The notes under the pieces are model-generated. The model did not search any database. It saw only the letters and a list, made by a program, of their open reading frames with translations, and had not been told where the DNA came from. From Streptomyces sp. TBY4 (lineage in GTDB: Bacteria > Actinomycetota > Actinomycetes > Streptomycetales > Streptomycetaceae), in contig NZ_JANAVF010000007.1 of NCBI RefSeq assembly GCF_024213195.1, positions 354,044 to 418,043 on the forward strand: a DNA stretch of 64,000 bases, in the 5' to 3' direction. The position numbers and the translations under genes are program-made. How positions within the stretch are numbered: the stretch's first letter is position 1; every line of letters starts with the position of its first letter. This document shows positions 37,971 through 47,217 of the stretch, piece by piece.

Positions 37971-38021
37971 ATGGCTGTTACGACAGATGCCGAACCAGCC
38001 ATTCAAGCCGGGCAATTGCCC
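37971..38021 (+). promoter_or_regulatory. Two dyads in the 5' leader of the LamG/DNRLRE gene
   Basis: ATGGCTG (37971-37977) pairs with CAGCCAT (37996-38002), and directly after it GGGCAATTGCCC (38010-38021) is a 12-bp palindrome that ends next to the G6 ribosome-binding site. If transcribed as predicted they could control translation, or the palindrome may bind a protein. Confidence 0.4.
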
Positions 38022-38031
38022 TGGGGGGCTC

Positions 38032-40809
38032 ATGCGTAGATCCAGAGGGCTGACTGCTGCCCTCGCCCTGTCACTGGCCGGTGCCGGGACCGCAGTCGGC
38101 CTGGTGCTGATACCCGAGGCCTCGGCCATCACGCAGCCGGTGGCCTTCACCGCCGACGCCCTGCCGACGTGGCAGCCCAACGGGATCGTCTGGGCGATGG
38201 CCGAGGCCAACGGCACGGTCTTCGCGGGCGGCACCTTCTCGGCCGTCCGCCCGCCCACCGGTGGCACCGGCGCGGAGCAGGAAGCCGTGAACTTCGTCGC
38301 GCTCGACGCGGCGACCGGCGCCCCCACCTCCTGCAAGCTCTCCTTCACCATCGGCGAGGGCAGCGCGACCGTGCGCGCGCTCACCGTCTCGAAGGACAAG
38401 AAGACCCTGTACGCCGGCGGCTACTTCGCCGCCGTCAACGGAACCGCGGTCAACAGCGTCGCCGCCATCGACATCGCGACCTGCACCCCCAAGGCCTCCT
38501 TCCGCCCGAAGTTCCCGTCCACGGTGCGCGCGCTCGCCGCCACCGACGGCACCCTCTACGCGGCCGGAGACTTCACCAACGTCGGGGGCACGGCCCGTGA
38601 GCGGGTCGCCGCCGTGGACGCCACCACCGGCGCCCTCAAGCCCTTCGTCGCCAACGTCGACGAGCCCGGCCGCGCGCTCCTGCTCAGCAACGACGGCAAG
38701 AACCTCCTGCTGGGCGGTGACTTCTTCACCGTCAACGGAGCCCAGAGCCACGCGCTCGCCGTCGTGAACGCCACCACCGGAGCCGTCACCAAGACGTACG
38801 GCACCATCCCCTCGATGTCGGTCATCAAGTCCATCGCGGCCGACGCCACGGGCTACTACACCGGCGCCGAGGGCACGGGCGGCTTCGACGGCCGCGTCGC
38901 CCTCCACACCGACTTCAGCGAGAAGTGGCGCGACCAGTGCCTGGGCGCCACCCAGTGGGTGCTGCCGTACGACGGGGTCCTCTACAGCTCCTCGCACGCG
39001 CACAACTGCAGCTCCGAGGGCGAGTTCCCCGACGGCAAGCGCCACTTCCTGCTGGCGCAGAACACCGACTGGGGCAACGGCGGCCTCGACGCCCCCCAGG
39101 CCGTGAAAGGCTTCGTGCGCAGCCCGGGGAAGCTCGGCTGGCACCCCACCGCCAACGACGGCCTCGGCGAGGGCATCGGCCCGCGCGTGATGGCCATCGC
39201 GGAGAAGGACTCCACCAAGTACATGTGGGTCGGCGGTGAGTTCACCCTCATCAACGGCAAGGCCCAGCAGGCCCTGACCCGCTTCGGCTCCACCGGTGAC
39301 GTCGGCGCCCCGACCACCCCGGTCGCCAGCGTCTCCAGCGTCAAGCCCGGCGAGGTCCAGGTCCGCTGGCGCACCAGCTACGACGCGGACGACAGCAAGC
39401 TGACCTACCGCATCTACCGCAACGGCTCCGCGACCCCGATCGCCACCGTCAGCGCCAGCTCCCTGGAGTGGCTGCGCCGGCAGGCCTCCTGGACGGACAC
39501 CACGGTCAAGGCCGGCGCGTCCTACAGCTACCGGGTCACCGCCACCGACGCGGCGGGCAACACCAGCGCCCTGTCGGCCACCGTCTCGGTCTCGGTCCCG
39601 ACCGCGGTCAACGCGTACCCCCACCAGGTCCGCGAGGACGGCGCCAACCTCTACTGGCGCTACGACGACGTCGTCAGCCCGTACGTGGCCGACTCCTCGG
39701 TCTCCGGCAACACCAGCGGCATCCAGCTCAACGCCCCGGCGCTGCGCCAGACGCCCGGCGCGGTCACCGGAGCCAGCACGGCCATGGGCTTCAACGGCAC
39801 CAGCCAGCAGGTGTACAGCGCCCACCGCCAGACGGTCGGCAGCAGCTACACGCTGGAGACCTGGTTCAAGACGAACACCACGCGCGGCGGCAAGCTGATC
39901 GGTTTCGGCAACAACCAGGACCGCAACAGCAGCCAGTACGACAAGAACATCTACATGAGCAACACCGGCCGGATCTTCTTCGGGGTCAACCCGGGCTCGG
40001 CGAGGACCGTCTCCACCGGCCTGCTGGACACGTACAACGACAACAAGTGGCACCACGTCGTCGTCACCCAGGGCCCCTCCGGCATCGCGCTCTACCTGGA
40101 CGGCAAGCTCAAGAACACCCTCGATGTCACCGGATCCCAGGCGATCGAGGGCTACTGGCACGTCGGCGGCGACAACCTCTCCGGCTGGACCTCCCGGCCC
40201 ACCAGCAACTTCTTCGCCGGCCAGATCGACGAGACGGCCGTCTACCCGAAGGTGCTGACCGAGGCCCAGGTCAAGAACCACTACACCCTGGCCCAGGCCG
40301 TCACCGACACGGTCTCCAAGGTCACCGCGACCGAGGACACCTACATCAACCAGGGCGCCCCCAGCACCGCCTACGGCACGTCCGCCTCGCTGGCGGTCCG
40401 CGGCACCTCGGCCTACGAGACGTACCTGCGCTTCGACATCCCGGCCGCCCCGGCCGGCCAGGTGCTGAAGTCCGCGTCCCTCCAGGTCAAGACCACCACC
40501 GTGGCGAGCGCCGGCACCACCGACACCGTCTCCGTGGTCCCGGTCACCGGGAGCTGGAGCGGTGCGGGCACCACCTTCAAGAGCAAGCCCACCCTGGGCA
40601 CCACCCCGATCGGCTCCTTCGCGGGCGTGCCGGACGGTTCGGCGGTCCAGAGCACGCCGCTGGACGTCACCGCGCTCTCCGCGGTGCTGGGCAGCAGCTA
40701 CAGCGTGGGCCTGACCAGCACGGGTACCAACCCGCTGTGGATCTGGTCCTCGGAGTCCACGGCCGTGGACGCCAAGCCGCAGCTGACCCTCACCTTCGGC
40801 ACGAAGTAA
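38032..40809 (+). CDS. Large secreted multidomain protein (beta-propeller-like, FN3, LamG, DNRLRE/CBM96-type)
   Basis: A 925-residue exported protein. Signal peptide MRRSRGLTAALALSLAGAGTA. Residues about 35-425 are repeating blades (GTFSAV, GGYFAAV, GDFTNV, GDFFTV, GEFTLI) like a beta-propeller; 430-520 is a fibronectin type III unit; 545-755 a LamG/concanavalin-like lectin fold (TLETWFKTNTTRGGKLIGFG, WHHVVVTQG, ALYLDGKL); 765-925 a DNRLRE/CBM96-type domain (TATEDTYINQGAPSTAYG, TYLRFDIP). No catalytic motif is evident. Binding of a carbohydrate, perhaps the polysaccharide made by the surrounding genes, is inferred. The ATG follows CTGGGGGGCTC. Confidence 0.85.
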   Translation: MRRSRGLTAALALSLAGAGTAVGLVLIPEASAITQPVAFTADALPTWQPNGIVWAMAEANGTVFAGGTFSAVRPPTGGTGAEQEAVNFVALDAATGAPTSCKLSFTIGEGSATVRALTVSKDKKTLYAGGYFAAVNGTAVNSVAAIDIATCTPKASFRPKFPSTVRALAATDGTLYAAGDFTNVGGTARERVAAVDATTGALKPFVANVDEPGRALLLSNDGKNLLLGGDFFTVNGAQSHALAVVNATTGAVTKTYGTIPSMSVIKSIAADATGYYTGAEGTGGFDGRVALHTDFSEKWRDQCLGATQWVLPYDGVLYSSSHAHNCSSEGEFPDGKRHFLLAQNTDWGNGGLDAPQAVKGFVRSPGKLGWHPTANDGLGEGIGPRVMAIAEKDSTKYMWVGGEFTLINGKAQQALTRFGSTGDVGAPTTPVASVSSVKPGEVQVRWRTSYDADDSKLTYRIYRNGSATPIATVSASSLEWLRRQASWTDTTVKAGASYSYRVTATDAAGNTSALSATVSVSVPTAVNAYPHQVREDGANLYWRYDDVVSPYVADSSVSGNTSGIQLNAPALRQTPGAVTGASTAMGFNGTSQQVYSAHRQTVGSSYTLETWFKTNTTRGGKLIGFGNNQDRNSSQYDKNIYMSNTGRIFFGVNPGSARTVSTGLLDTYNDNKWHHVVVTQGPSGIALYLDGKLKNTLDVTGSQAIEGYWHVGGDNLSGWTSRPTSNFFAGQIDETAVYPKVLTEAQVKNHYTLAQAVTDTVSKVTATEDTYINQGAPSTAYGTSASLAVRGTSAYETYLRFDIPAAPAGQVLKSASLQVKTTTVASAGTTDTVSVVPVTGSWSGAGTTFKSKPTLGTTPIGSFAGVPDGSAVQSTPLDVTALSAVLGSSYSVGLTSTGTNPLWIWSSESTAVDAKPQLTLTFGTK

Positions 40810-40821
40810 CCGCTTGACGGA

Positions 40822-40859
40822 GTGCGGGGCCCGGCCGCTCCGGCGGCCGGGCCCCGCAC
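40822..40859 (+). terminator. Strong terminator after the LamG/DNRLRE gene
   Basis: 16-bp exact arms GTGCGGGGCCCGGCCG (40822-40837) and its complement (40844-40859), 6-nt loop, 12 bp past the stop codon and 28 bp before the next ATG. Confidence 0.8.
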
Positions 40860-40887
40860 GCCCCTCTCACACGTACGGGAGCCACCC

Positions 40888-41589
40888 ATGTACCGACGCT
40901 CCGCAGCGGCTGCCGTCCTGCTGACCGCCGCCCTGATGCTGACGGCCTGCAGTTCGGGCGGCGAGGGCAAGGCCGGCGACGGCAAGGCCGACGCCGCGGC
41001 CGCCTCGCCCAAGCCCCCGGCCGCCTCGCCCGAGGCCGACCCGGCCGACGCCGCGGACACCCCGGCGGAGCCCCCGGCTGCCGACGCGAAGCCGACGGGG
41101 CCCGTCCTGCCGGACGCGAAGCTCGTCCCCAAGACGGGCAGCTTCACCGCGCCGCAGAAGCAGTACCTGAGCGGCCGGGTCCCGGAGAAGACGGACCCGG
41201 CGGCCGTGCTGCAGAGCGGCGAGGAGGCCTGCCAGCGGGTGGAGCGCACGGCGAAGCGGGACAAGGACGCGGCGGTCGGCTCCCTCGTGGCCGGGGAGAT
41301 CCCGGGGGCGAAGGACGCGATCACCTTCCTGTGCCCGGAGCAGAAGCCGGTCCTCGACGCGGCCGCCAAGGGCTTCCCGGACGGCACGAAGCAGTCCCCG
41401 GCGGCGGGCACCTACCGCGCGCTGACCCAGAGCACGACCTGCGTCTGGGAGGCCAAGGGCAAGGACGGCGCCGCCCTCGCCTCGGGCCCGGAAGCCCCGC
41501 TGAAGCCGGGCGACAAGATCATCGCCAAGATCCCGGCCGGCACCGCCCAGTTCGTCTCGAACGGCTGCTACGCCTGGATCCCGGCCTGA
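40888..41589 (+). CDS. Lipoprotein, Ala/Pro-rich, unknown function
   Basis: A 233-residue predicted lipoprotein: MYRRSAAAAVLLTAALMLTAC gives a clean lipobox (LTAC, Cys21). A disordered Ala/Pro/Asp/Lys stretch follows (about 24-75), then a soluble domain of about 150 residues with four cysteines (EEACQR, TFLCPEQ, TTCVWE, NGCYAW), which suggests two disulfides. TTCVWE followed by a GDKIIAKIPAGTAQF segment is similar in style to surface proteins of Streptomyces, but I do not recognise a named family. Its ATG is only 28 bp after a strong terminator, so its promoter must be within that hairpin region or it relies on read-through. Confidence 0.75.
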   Translation: MYRRSAAAAVLLTAALMLTACSSGGEGKAGDGKADAAAASPKPPAASPEADPADAADTPAEPPAADAKPTGPVLPDAKLVPKTGSFTAPQKQYLSGRVPEKTDPAAVLQSGEEACQRVERTAKRDKDAAVGSLVAGEIPGAKDAITFLCPEQKPVLDAAAKGFPDGTKQSPAAGTYRALTQSTTCVWEAKGKDGAALASGPEAPLKPGDKIIAKIPAGTAQFVSNGCYAWIPA

Positions 41590-41604
41590 CCGGACCGAAC
41601 GCGC

Positions 41605-41645
41605 CCGCCCCCGCCGCCCGTACCCCGGGAGGCGGGGGCGGTTTT
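41605..41645 (+). terminator. Rho-independent terminator after the lipoprotein gene
   Basis: Arms CCGCCCCCGCC (41605-41615) and GGCGGGGGCGG (41631-41641), 15-nt loop, followed by TTTT. One of the few in this window with a T-run. Confidence 0.85.
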
Positions 41646-41720
41646 CGTTCCCGCATCGGGGGCATCCGAGCCTCCACACGGCGGGGCTGCACCCCGTCCA
41701 GACGGTGGAGGCGGAATCCC

Positions 41721-41933
41721 ATGAGGGGTATCAGCGGTTGCATAGGCCTGATCGTGGTGGGGGCCATCCTCACCTTCGCGAGCGACTGGCAGCTGCAGAG
41801 CGTCAACCTCGACCTGGTCGGGGTCATCATGATGGTCGCGGGCATCATCGGCCTCGCGGTCTACGCGAGCGTCCTCAAGCGCCGCCGCGTCGGCGCCCTC
41901 CCGGTGGTCGACGAAACCCGCCGCGACCTCTGA
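41721..41933 (+). CDS. Small DUF6458-like membrane protein
   Basis: A 70-residue protein with two membrane helices (GISGCIGLIVVGAILTFA and LDLVGVIMMVAGIIGLAVYAS) joined by a short periplasmic turn, ending in a basic-acidic tail (KRRRVGALPVVDETRRDL). It resembles the actinobacterial DUF6458 family from memory. The ATG at 41721 has GGTGGAGG (41704-41711) upstream. It is followed closely by a convergent glycosyltransferase gene. Function unknown. Confidence 0.75.
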   Translation: MRGISGCIGLIVVGAILTFASDWQLQSVNLDLVGVIMMVAGIIGLAVYASVLKRRRVGALPVVDETRRDL

Positions 41934-41961
41934 GGCCGACGCCGGGCCCCGCCCGCGCACC

Positions 41962-43095
41962 TCAACTACGCCGGCGGGCACCCTCGTACACCGGCAGCAG
42001 CGTGTCCAGGACGGCGTCCATGGAGAAGGACTCGGTGGCGAGCCTGCGTGCCGCGCGGGAAGCCGCCTCGTTGGCCGTCGGGTCCAGCAGGTCCAGGACG
42101 GCCGCCGCGACGCCCGCCGGCCCGGGCTCCACCGCGCGGCCCGCGCCCGCGCGGTCGATGTCACGGGCCAGGCCGTTGGAGTGGGTCACCACCGGGGGGA
42201 CGCCCACCGACAGGGCCTCCAGGACCGACATCGGGAAGGGCTCGTCCACCGAGGGCAGTACGTAGACGTGGGCGCGGCGCAGCTCCGACAGGACCTCCGC
42301 GGTGGACAGCGCGCCCGGCACCGTGAAGTGGGCGGAGAGGCCGAGGGCGCTCACACGGGCGCGGACCGCGGCGAGCTCCCCCTCGTCCGGGCCGGCCACC
42401 ACGAACTCCGCGTCCGGGTGCACCGCCAGGACGGCCGGGGCGGCGTCGACGAGGTCCACCGGGCGTTTGCGGGCCTGCAGGCGGGCCGAGTAGAGGATCC
42501 GCGGAGGTCCGACGGGGGCGGGCCGCTCCTCCTGGGCCGGGGTGCCGTTGACCAGGCGGACGGCGTTCGGGAGCGGCGCCCCGACGACCGCGTCGAGCCC
42601 CTCCCGCTCGTGCGGGGTCAGGTACAGGAGCGCGTCGGCGCCGCGCAGCACGCGGCGCACCGCCACCGCGTCCAGCACCTTGGCCAGCGCCTTCCCGCTC
42701 GGGTCGACCATGCCGTGGGTCTGCAGGACCAGCGGCCGGCCGGCCCGCAGCGCCGCCAGGGCCACGGGCAGGGTCACCAGGTCCCGCGCCAGGTGCACGT
42801 GGACCACGTCGGCGCCCCGCACCAGGCGGCCCGCGGAGGCGAGCAGGGCGGGCGAGGTCATCCCGCTGAAGCCGAGGGGGAGCAGCCGCCGGGCCGGGAA
42901 GAGCTTCGCCGGGACCCCTTCCACCGAGGTCGGCCAGGGCTCCGGGAACCCCTCGCCCAGCGCGAGCAGGCTCGCCTCGTGCCCGCGCGCCCGCAGCCCC
43001 GCGGCCAGGTTCAGCGCGACCCGCACCGGGCCGCCGAAGGCGTGCGTGGGGGAGTGCAGGGTGACGGCGTGCAGGACTCTCAGGGCGGCACTCAC
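41962..43095 (-). CDS. Glycosyltransferase family 4-like protein
   Basis: A 377-residue GT-B enzyme. The N-terminal half starts LRVLHAVTLHSPTHAFGGPVRV, where the glycine-rich loop is the acceptor-site signature of GT4; the C-terminal half holds PRILYSARLQARKRP, VVAGPDEGE and the E-x7-E motif region PSVDEPFPMSVLEALSVGVPPVVTHSNG for the nucleotide sugar. No signal peptide. It starts at GTG 43095, overlapping the acetyltransferase stop in a GTGA. Within the polysaccharide locus it would extend the repeat unit; donor unknown. Confidence 0.9.
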   Translation of the reverse strand: MSAALRVLHAVTLHSPTHAFGGPVRVALNLAAGLRARGHEASLLALGEGFPEPWPTSVEGVPAKLFPARRLLPLGFSGMTSPALLASAGRLVRGADVVHVHLARDLVTLPVALAALRAGRPLVLQTHGMVDPSGKALAKVLDAVAVRRVLRGADALLYLTPHEREGLDAVVGAPLPNAVRLVNGTPAQEERPAPVGPPRILYSARLQARKRPVDLVDAAPAVLAVHPDAEFVVAGPDEGELAAVRARVSALGLSAHFTVPGALSTAEVLSELRRAHVYVLPSVDEPFPMSVLEALSVGVPPVVTHSNGLARDIDRAGAGRAVEPGPAGVAAAVLDLLDPTANEAASRAARRLATESFSMDAVLDTLLPVYEGARRRS

Positions 43096-43631
43096 TTCGG
43101 CTCCTCGACGGGGCGGCGCCGCCCGTCCTGGGTCTGCAGGGTCAGCGCGGGCAGGTCCTTGTGGACCACGGACCCGGCGCCCGCGACCGCGCACCGGCCG
43201 ATGGTCACGCCGGCCAGCACGGTGGCCCGTACCGCCACCCACGCACCGTCCTCGACGGTGATCGGCGCGTTGCGGTAGCGGAAGTCGGCGGCCCGGTGGT
43301 CGTGCGAGCCGGTGCACAGCAGCGCCTCCTGCGAGACGCAGGCGTGCGCGCCGATCGTCACCGGCTCCAGGTTCAGCACCCAGGCGCCCTCGCCGATCCA
43401 CGCGTGGTCGCCCACGGTCAGCTTCCAGGGCCACAGCACCCGCACCCGGTGCCGGATCAGCACCCCTTCGCCGATCCGCGCCCCGAAGGCGCGCAGCAGC
43501 GCCACCCGCAGCCGGGCCGGGCACAGCCAGCTCATGAACAGCGTGTTCATCACGGCGAACCAGAGCGCCTGCGTCAGCCGCCCGCGCCCCTTGTCGTATC
43601 CGGCCAGCGTGAAGGCAGGAAGATCACGCAC
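43092..43631 (-). CDS. WcaF-like O-acetyltransferase
   Basis: A 179-residue left-handed beta-helix acetyltransferase of the WcaF/LacA type: AGYDKGRGRLTQALWFAVMN at the N-terminus, hexapeptide repeats (IGEGVLIRHRVRV, VTIGAHACVSQEA) and the catalytic His in CTGSHDHRAAD. It would O-acetylate a sugar of the polymer, as WcaF does in colanic acid. GTG at 43631 is preferred (GAGGGG 5-6 bp upstream); a GTG at 43721 would add 30 Pro/Ala/Glu-rich residues. Its stop overlaps the downstream glycosyltransferase start. Confidence 0.85.
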   Translation of the reverse strand: MRDLPAFTLAGYDKGRGRLTQALWFAVMNTLFMSWLCPARLRVALLRAFGARIGEGVLIRHRVRVLWPWKLTVGDHAWIGEGAWVLNLEPVTIGAHACVSQEALLCTGSHDHRAADFRYRNAPITVEDGAWVAVRATVLAGVTIGRCAVAGAGSVVHKDLPALTLQTQDGRRRPVEEPK

Positions 43632-43774
43632 GGGCACCCCTCGCACTCCGGCCCGAAGGCGCCCCACCGGCCCCTCCGAGGGCGCCCCGGCGGACGCCTC
43701 CGACGGCGCCTCCCCCGGCACCGGGGCCTCAGACTAGACTGCGCCCGGATCAGGCACAGGGGGTGGGGGCGCGC

Positions 43775-45283
43775 GTGGCGACCGACATACGGGGGGCCGG
43801 CGTCAGGCCGGCGCCGCCGCTGCCCGGTGAGGAGCAGAGCTGGGGGCGGGTGACCACCCCGCGGACCCTGCTGTCCCGGGCGCTGTCCGTTCCGCTGGCG
43901 CTGGGATTCACCGTCTTCCTGCCCCTGTTCGTCGCGGTCCAGCCCGGGGACGGCCAGCACGACGCCGCCTTCTGGCTCCAGCTGGTGCTCACCATGTACG
44001 CGGGGGCCCGGCTCTCCGCGATGGTGCTGACCAGCCGGCGCAAGCTGCTCCAGGGCTCCTTCTGGCTCTTCGTCTACATGGCCATGGGCGTGGCCCCGCT
44101 CGCCCAGTCCGTCCTGGGCCGGGTCCCCACCCCCGTCGTCGGCCCGCGCTCCGACCTCACCGCCGCCATCGCCCTGGTCCTGCTGGGCTGCGCCGCCTTC
44201 GACGTGGGCGTGCTGCTCGCCCGGCACCGGCCGACCGGCCTGGCCGGGGGCTCGCGCAAGGAGGCGCGCCCGCTCATGGCGCACCGGCGGCGCCTGCAGC
44301 TGCTGACCGCCGTGGCGTTCCTGGGCAGCGGGGCCCTGATCATGAAGCTCGGCGGCCCGGCGGTGTTCTTCTCCAGCCGCCAGGAGATCATCGCGGGCAT
44401 CGAGGAGGCGGGCGTCTCCCAGGACGGCCAGGCGGGCCAGGCCCTGCTGCGCGGTTTCGGCACGGTTCCCGCGCTGCTGGCCCTGCTGCTGTACACGCGC
44501 TGGCTGATCACCTCGAAGTTCGCCCGCCGCAAGGTGTCGATCCTCGTCACCTGGTCGGCGCTCATGGTCCTCAACCTGATCGTCAACAACCCGATCTCCA
44601 ACCCGCGGTACTGGTTCCTGACGGTCATGTTCGCGATGCTCTTCACCGTCTTCCCGGTGAGCGCCGCGATGTACCGGGTGGCGCTGTCCATGGCCGTGGT
44701 GATCGCCCTCCTCGTCTTCCCGTTCGCGGACCGCTTCCGCTACGACGAGAAGAACTACAAGCCGGTCGAGACGACCTCGTTCCTGGAGCCGATGGCGCTC
44801 AAGGACTACGACCAGATCGGCATGTTCGCGAACACCATCACCTTCTCGGAGTCCGGTCCCGGGCACTCCTACGGGCGCCAGCTCGCGGGATCCGTCTTCT
44901 TCGCGGTGCCGCGCTCGGTGTGGCCGGGCAAGCCGCGCGACACCGGCGTGATGGTCGGGCAGTGGATGGGCACGGTCAACACCAACCTCTCCTCCCCGAT
45001 CTGGGCCGAGCTCTGGCTCGACTTCGGCCCGCTGGGCATGGGGGCCGGGCTGCTGGGAATGGGGTACGCCGCCGCCCGCGTCGACCGGCGCTACGCGAAG
45101 CGCGCCCGGCGCAGTTCGCCGCCGGGCAGCCTGATCTCCACGGTGGTCCCGCTGGTCGCGGGGTACTCCTTCATCCTGCTGCGCGGGCCGCTGCTCCAGG
45201 CCTCGGGCCGGATCGCCATCGCGGCGATGTGCCTCGCGCTCGTGGCCACGTACCGGCAGGACAGGGCCACCGGCCTGCGCTGA
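43775..45283 (+). CDS. Wzy-like polysaccharide polymerase (multi-spanning membrane protein)
   Basis: About 502 residues with roughly eleven membrane helices and a large central loop (residues about 300-390, from RFRYDEKNYKPVE through the GHSYGRQLAGSVFFAVP region). The pattern of helices, the loop, and WPGKPRDTGVMVGQWMG fit O-antigen/oligosaccharide repeat polymerases. These are poorly conserved, so the assignment rests on topology and context. GTG at 43775 is chosen because TGGGGG lies 5 bp before; a GTG at 43763 is possible. It is rightward while its flanking polysaccharide genes are leftward. Confidence 0.75.
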   Translation: MATDIRGAGVRPAPPLPGEEQSWGRVTTPRTLLSRALSVPLALGFTVFLPLFVAVQPGDGQHDAAFWLQLVLTMYAGARLSAMVLTSRRKLLQGSFWLFVYMAMGVAPLAQSVLGRVPTPVVGPRSDLTAAIALVLLGCAAFDVGVLLARHRPTGLAGGSRKEARPLMAHRRRLQLLTAVAFLGSGALIMKLGGPAVFFSSRQEIIAGIEEAGVSQDGQAGQALLRGFGTVPALLALLLYTRWLITSKFARRKVSILVTWSALMVLNLIVNNPISNPRYWFLTVMFAMLFTVFPVSAAMYRVALSMAVVIALLVFPFADRFRYDEKNYKPVETTSFLEPMALKDYDQIGMFANTITFSESGPGHSYGRQLAGSVFFAVPRSVWPGKPRDTGVMVGQWMGTVNTNLSSPIWAELWLDFGPLGMGAGLLGMGYAAARVDRRYAKRARRSSPPGSLISTVVPLVAGYSFILLRGPLLQASGRIAIAAMCLALVATYRQDRATGLR

Positions 45284-45303
45284 CCCGTCAGTACAGTGAG
45301 GCC

Positions 45304-45885
45304 ATGACCGAGACCGTGGGGCGCCGTGAGCGCAAGAAGGCGCAGACCCGCAAGGCCCTGGCCGACGCCGCGCTGCGCCTGTTCCTGGAGCGGGGGTACG
45401 ACAAGGTCGGCGTCCGCGACGTGGCGGAGGAGGCGGACGTCTCGGTGACCACGCTGTTCAAGCACTTCCCGAGCAAGGAGGCCTTGGTCTTCGATGAGGA
45501 CGAGGACATCGAGGCGGCCCTCGTCTCGGCGGTACGGGACCGCGCGCCCGGGCAGTCCGTGCTGCACGCCCTGCGCGACCACCTCGTGGAGACCCGTGCG
45601 TCCCGGCACATCGACGACCCCGAGGTCCTCGCGCACCTCACCCTGGTCCGGGAGACGCCGGAACTGACGGAGTACTGGGACCGGATGTGGCGGCGCCACG
45701 AGTCCGCGCTCGCCGCCGCCATCGCGGAAGCGGCCGGCGCCCCCGAGGGCGATCTCCGGTCCGCCGCGCTGGCCCGCTTCGTGATGGACACCACGAGCCT
45801 GATCCGCGGTCAGGAGGACCAGCGGCAGGCCATGCGGGAGCTGTTCGCCCTGATCGAGGCGGGCTTCGGCGACACCCCGGCCTGA
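45304..45885 (+). CDS. TetR-family transcriptional regulator
   Basis: A 193-residue regulator. Residues 8-55 are the TetR HTH (RKALADAALRLFLERGYDKVGVRDVAEEADVSVTTLFKHF). The C-terminal domain is helical and without cysteines. ATG at 45304 lies 20 bp after the polymerase stop on the same strand, so it may be expressed with it and could be a local regulator of the polysaccharide genes, though TetR genes also occur here by chance. Convergent with the flippase gene, 18 bp apart. Ligand unknown. Confidence 0.9.
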   Translation: MTETVGRRERKKAQTRKALADAALRLFLERGYDKVGVRDVAEEADVSVTTLFKHFPSKEALVFDEDEDIEAALVSAVRDRAPGQSVLHALRDHLVETRASRHIDDPEVLAHLTLVRETPELTEYWDRMWRRHESALAAAIAEAAGAPEGDLRSAALARFVMDTTSLIRGQEDQRQAMRELFALIEAGFGDTPA

Positions 45886-45903
45886 CCGCCCCTAGGTCGC
45901 GCC

Positions 45904-47217
45904 TCAGGCCGCCCGCACCGGGTCCGCCGGTGTGGCGGCGACGGCGGGGCCGGGAGCCGGCAGCCGGGCCACGCGCAGCCAGCCCGCCGCGGCCTTCGCG
46001 GCGGAGCCGAGGGCCAGTCCCCAGGCGGCGCCGGCCACCCCCCAGACGGCGTAGCCGCCCAGCAGCAGCGCGACGGAGAGCAGCGAGAAGACCACCTGGA
46101 GGGAGAGGGTGGCCTTCGGGTTCAGCACCCGCAGGGTCAGCAGCGCACAGGTGCCGAGCCCCATGACGGCGTACTGGGCGCCGGTCGCGGGCAGCAGCGC
46201 GGCCGCCGCCCGCCAGGTGTCGCCGAGCAGGGCGCGGCCGGCCCGCTCCGGCAGCGCGTACAGCACGGCCCCCCACGCGGCGCCGGTGACCGCGAGCGCG
46301 CCGCCCATCAGGGCGGTCAGCCGGACCACGCCGCGCTTGCCGGAGGCCCGGCCGACGACCGGCGGGCCGAAGGAGCTCGCGGAGTTGAACAGCACGTTCA
46401 GCGGCCCGAAGAGGGTGGTGGCCCCGCGCAGCGCGCCGACGGCCAGCGGGGTCGCGAAGACGCCGAGCCCGAGGACCGCGAGCTGGCTGGAGCCGTTGCC
46501 CACGGCGAACTCCACGGCGAACCGCTGCCCCAGGTACCCGCGCCGGAGGTACGGCCGCAGGTCGGTGGCGCCGGCGCCGCGCACCGAGGGCCGCAGCAGC
46601 CAGAGGCCGAGCGCGAGCGCGGGCAGCGCGGAGAGCCCCCACACCAGGACCAGCCGGGCGGCCGGGGAGCCCGTCGGCTGGAGCAGCAGCGCACCCGCCG
46701 CGCAGGCGAGGCGCAGCGTGTCGGCGGCCAGGGCCCGCCCGGGCGCCCGCAGGGCGGAGAAGCAGGAGCGCAGCCCGTCCTGCAGCAGCACCAGGGGCAG
46801 GACGAGTCCCAGTGCGAGGAAGGCCCGGCCGGTGGCCCCGGGCAGCAGCAGCCCGACCAGGGCCAGTGCGGCGCCGGCCGCGACCGAGGCGGCCCCGGTG
46901 AAGGCGAGCCCCGAGCGGCAGGCCGTGGCCAGGCGGCCCGAGCCGGGGGCTTCCTTCTCCAGCACCAGGGCCTGGCCCACGTAGGCCGTGTTCAGGCCGA
47001 GCAGCACGCTGAAGGTCACGTAGACCATCGAGAAGTCGGCGAACCCGGCCGCCGGGGAGAGCCGGGCGGCGAGGACCAGGACCAGGATGTTCGTGGCGCT
47101 GGACGCGGCCTGGTCCAGTACCGAGGCGACCGCCGCGAGGCCGCCTCTTCCGGATCCTGCCGGGCGGCGCGGGCCCGGCAGGATCCGGAGGAGACGGCCT
47201 GGGCCGCGTCGGCTCAC
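45904..47217 (-). CDS. Wzx-like polysaccharide flippase
   Basis: A 437-residue protein with about twelve hydrophobic segments, starting at GTG 47217 and overlapping the stop of the Wzz-like gene (GTGA). LAAVASVLDQAASSATNILVLVLAARLSP is the typical N-terminal helix of the MATE/MOP-type polysaccharide transporters, where a conserved Gln/Ser/Asn patch lies in the first helix. It would flip the lipid-linked repeat unit across the membrane for the Wzy-like polymerase. Context (Wzz-like and glycosyltransferase genes in the same operon) supports this. Confidence 0.85.
   Translation of the reverse strand: MSRRGPGRLLRILPGPRRPAGSGRGGLAAVASVLDQAASSATNILVLVLAARLSPAAGFADFSMVYVTFSVLLGLNTAYVGQALVLEKEAPGSGRLATACRSGLAFTGAASVAAGAALALVGLLLPGATGRAFLALGLVLPLVLLQDGLRSCFSALRAPGRALAADTLRLACAAGALLLQPTGSPAARLVLVWGLSALPALALGLWLLRPSVRGAGATDLRPYLRRGYLGQRFAVEFAVGNGSSQLAVLGLGVFATPLAVGALRGATTLFGPLNVLFNSASSFGPPVVGRASGKRGVVRLTALMGGALAVTGAAWGAVLYALPERAGRALLGDTWRAAAALLPATGAQYAVMGLGTCALLTLRVLNPKATLSLQVVFSLLSVALLLGGYAVWGVAGAAWGLALGSAAKAAAGWLRVARLPAPGPAVAATPADPVRAA

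Noticed and set aside
37780..38031. ydaO-type (cyclic di-AMP) riboswitch upstream of a secreted protein
   Set aside because: I looked for its conserved stem and loop elements and could not find them; only simple dyads are present.
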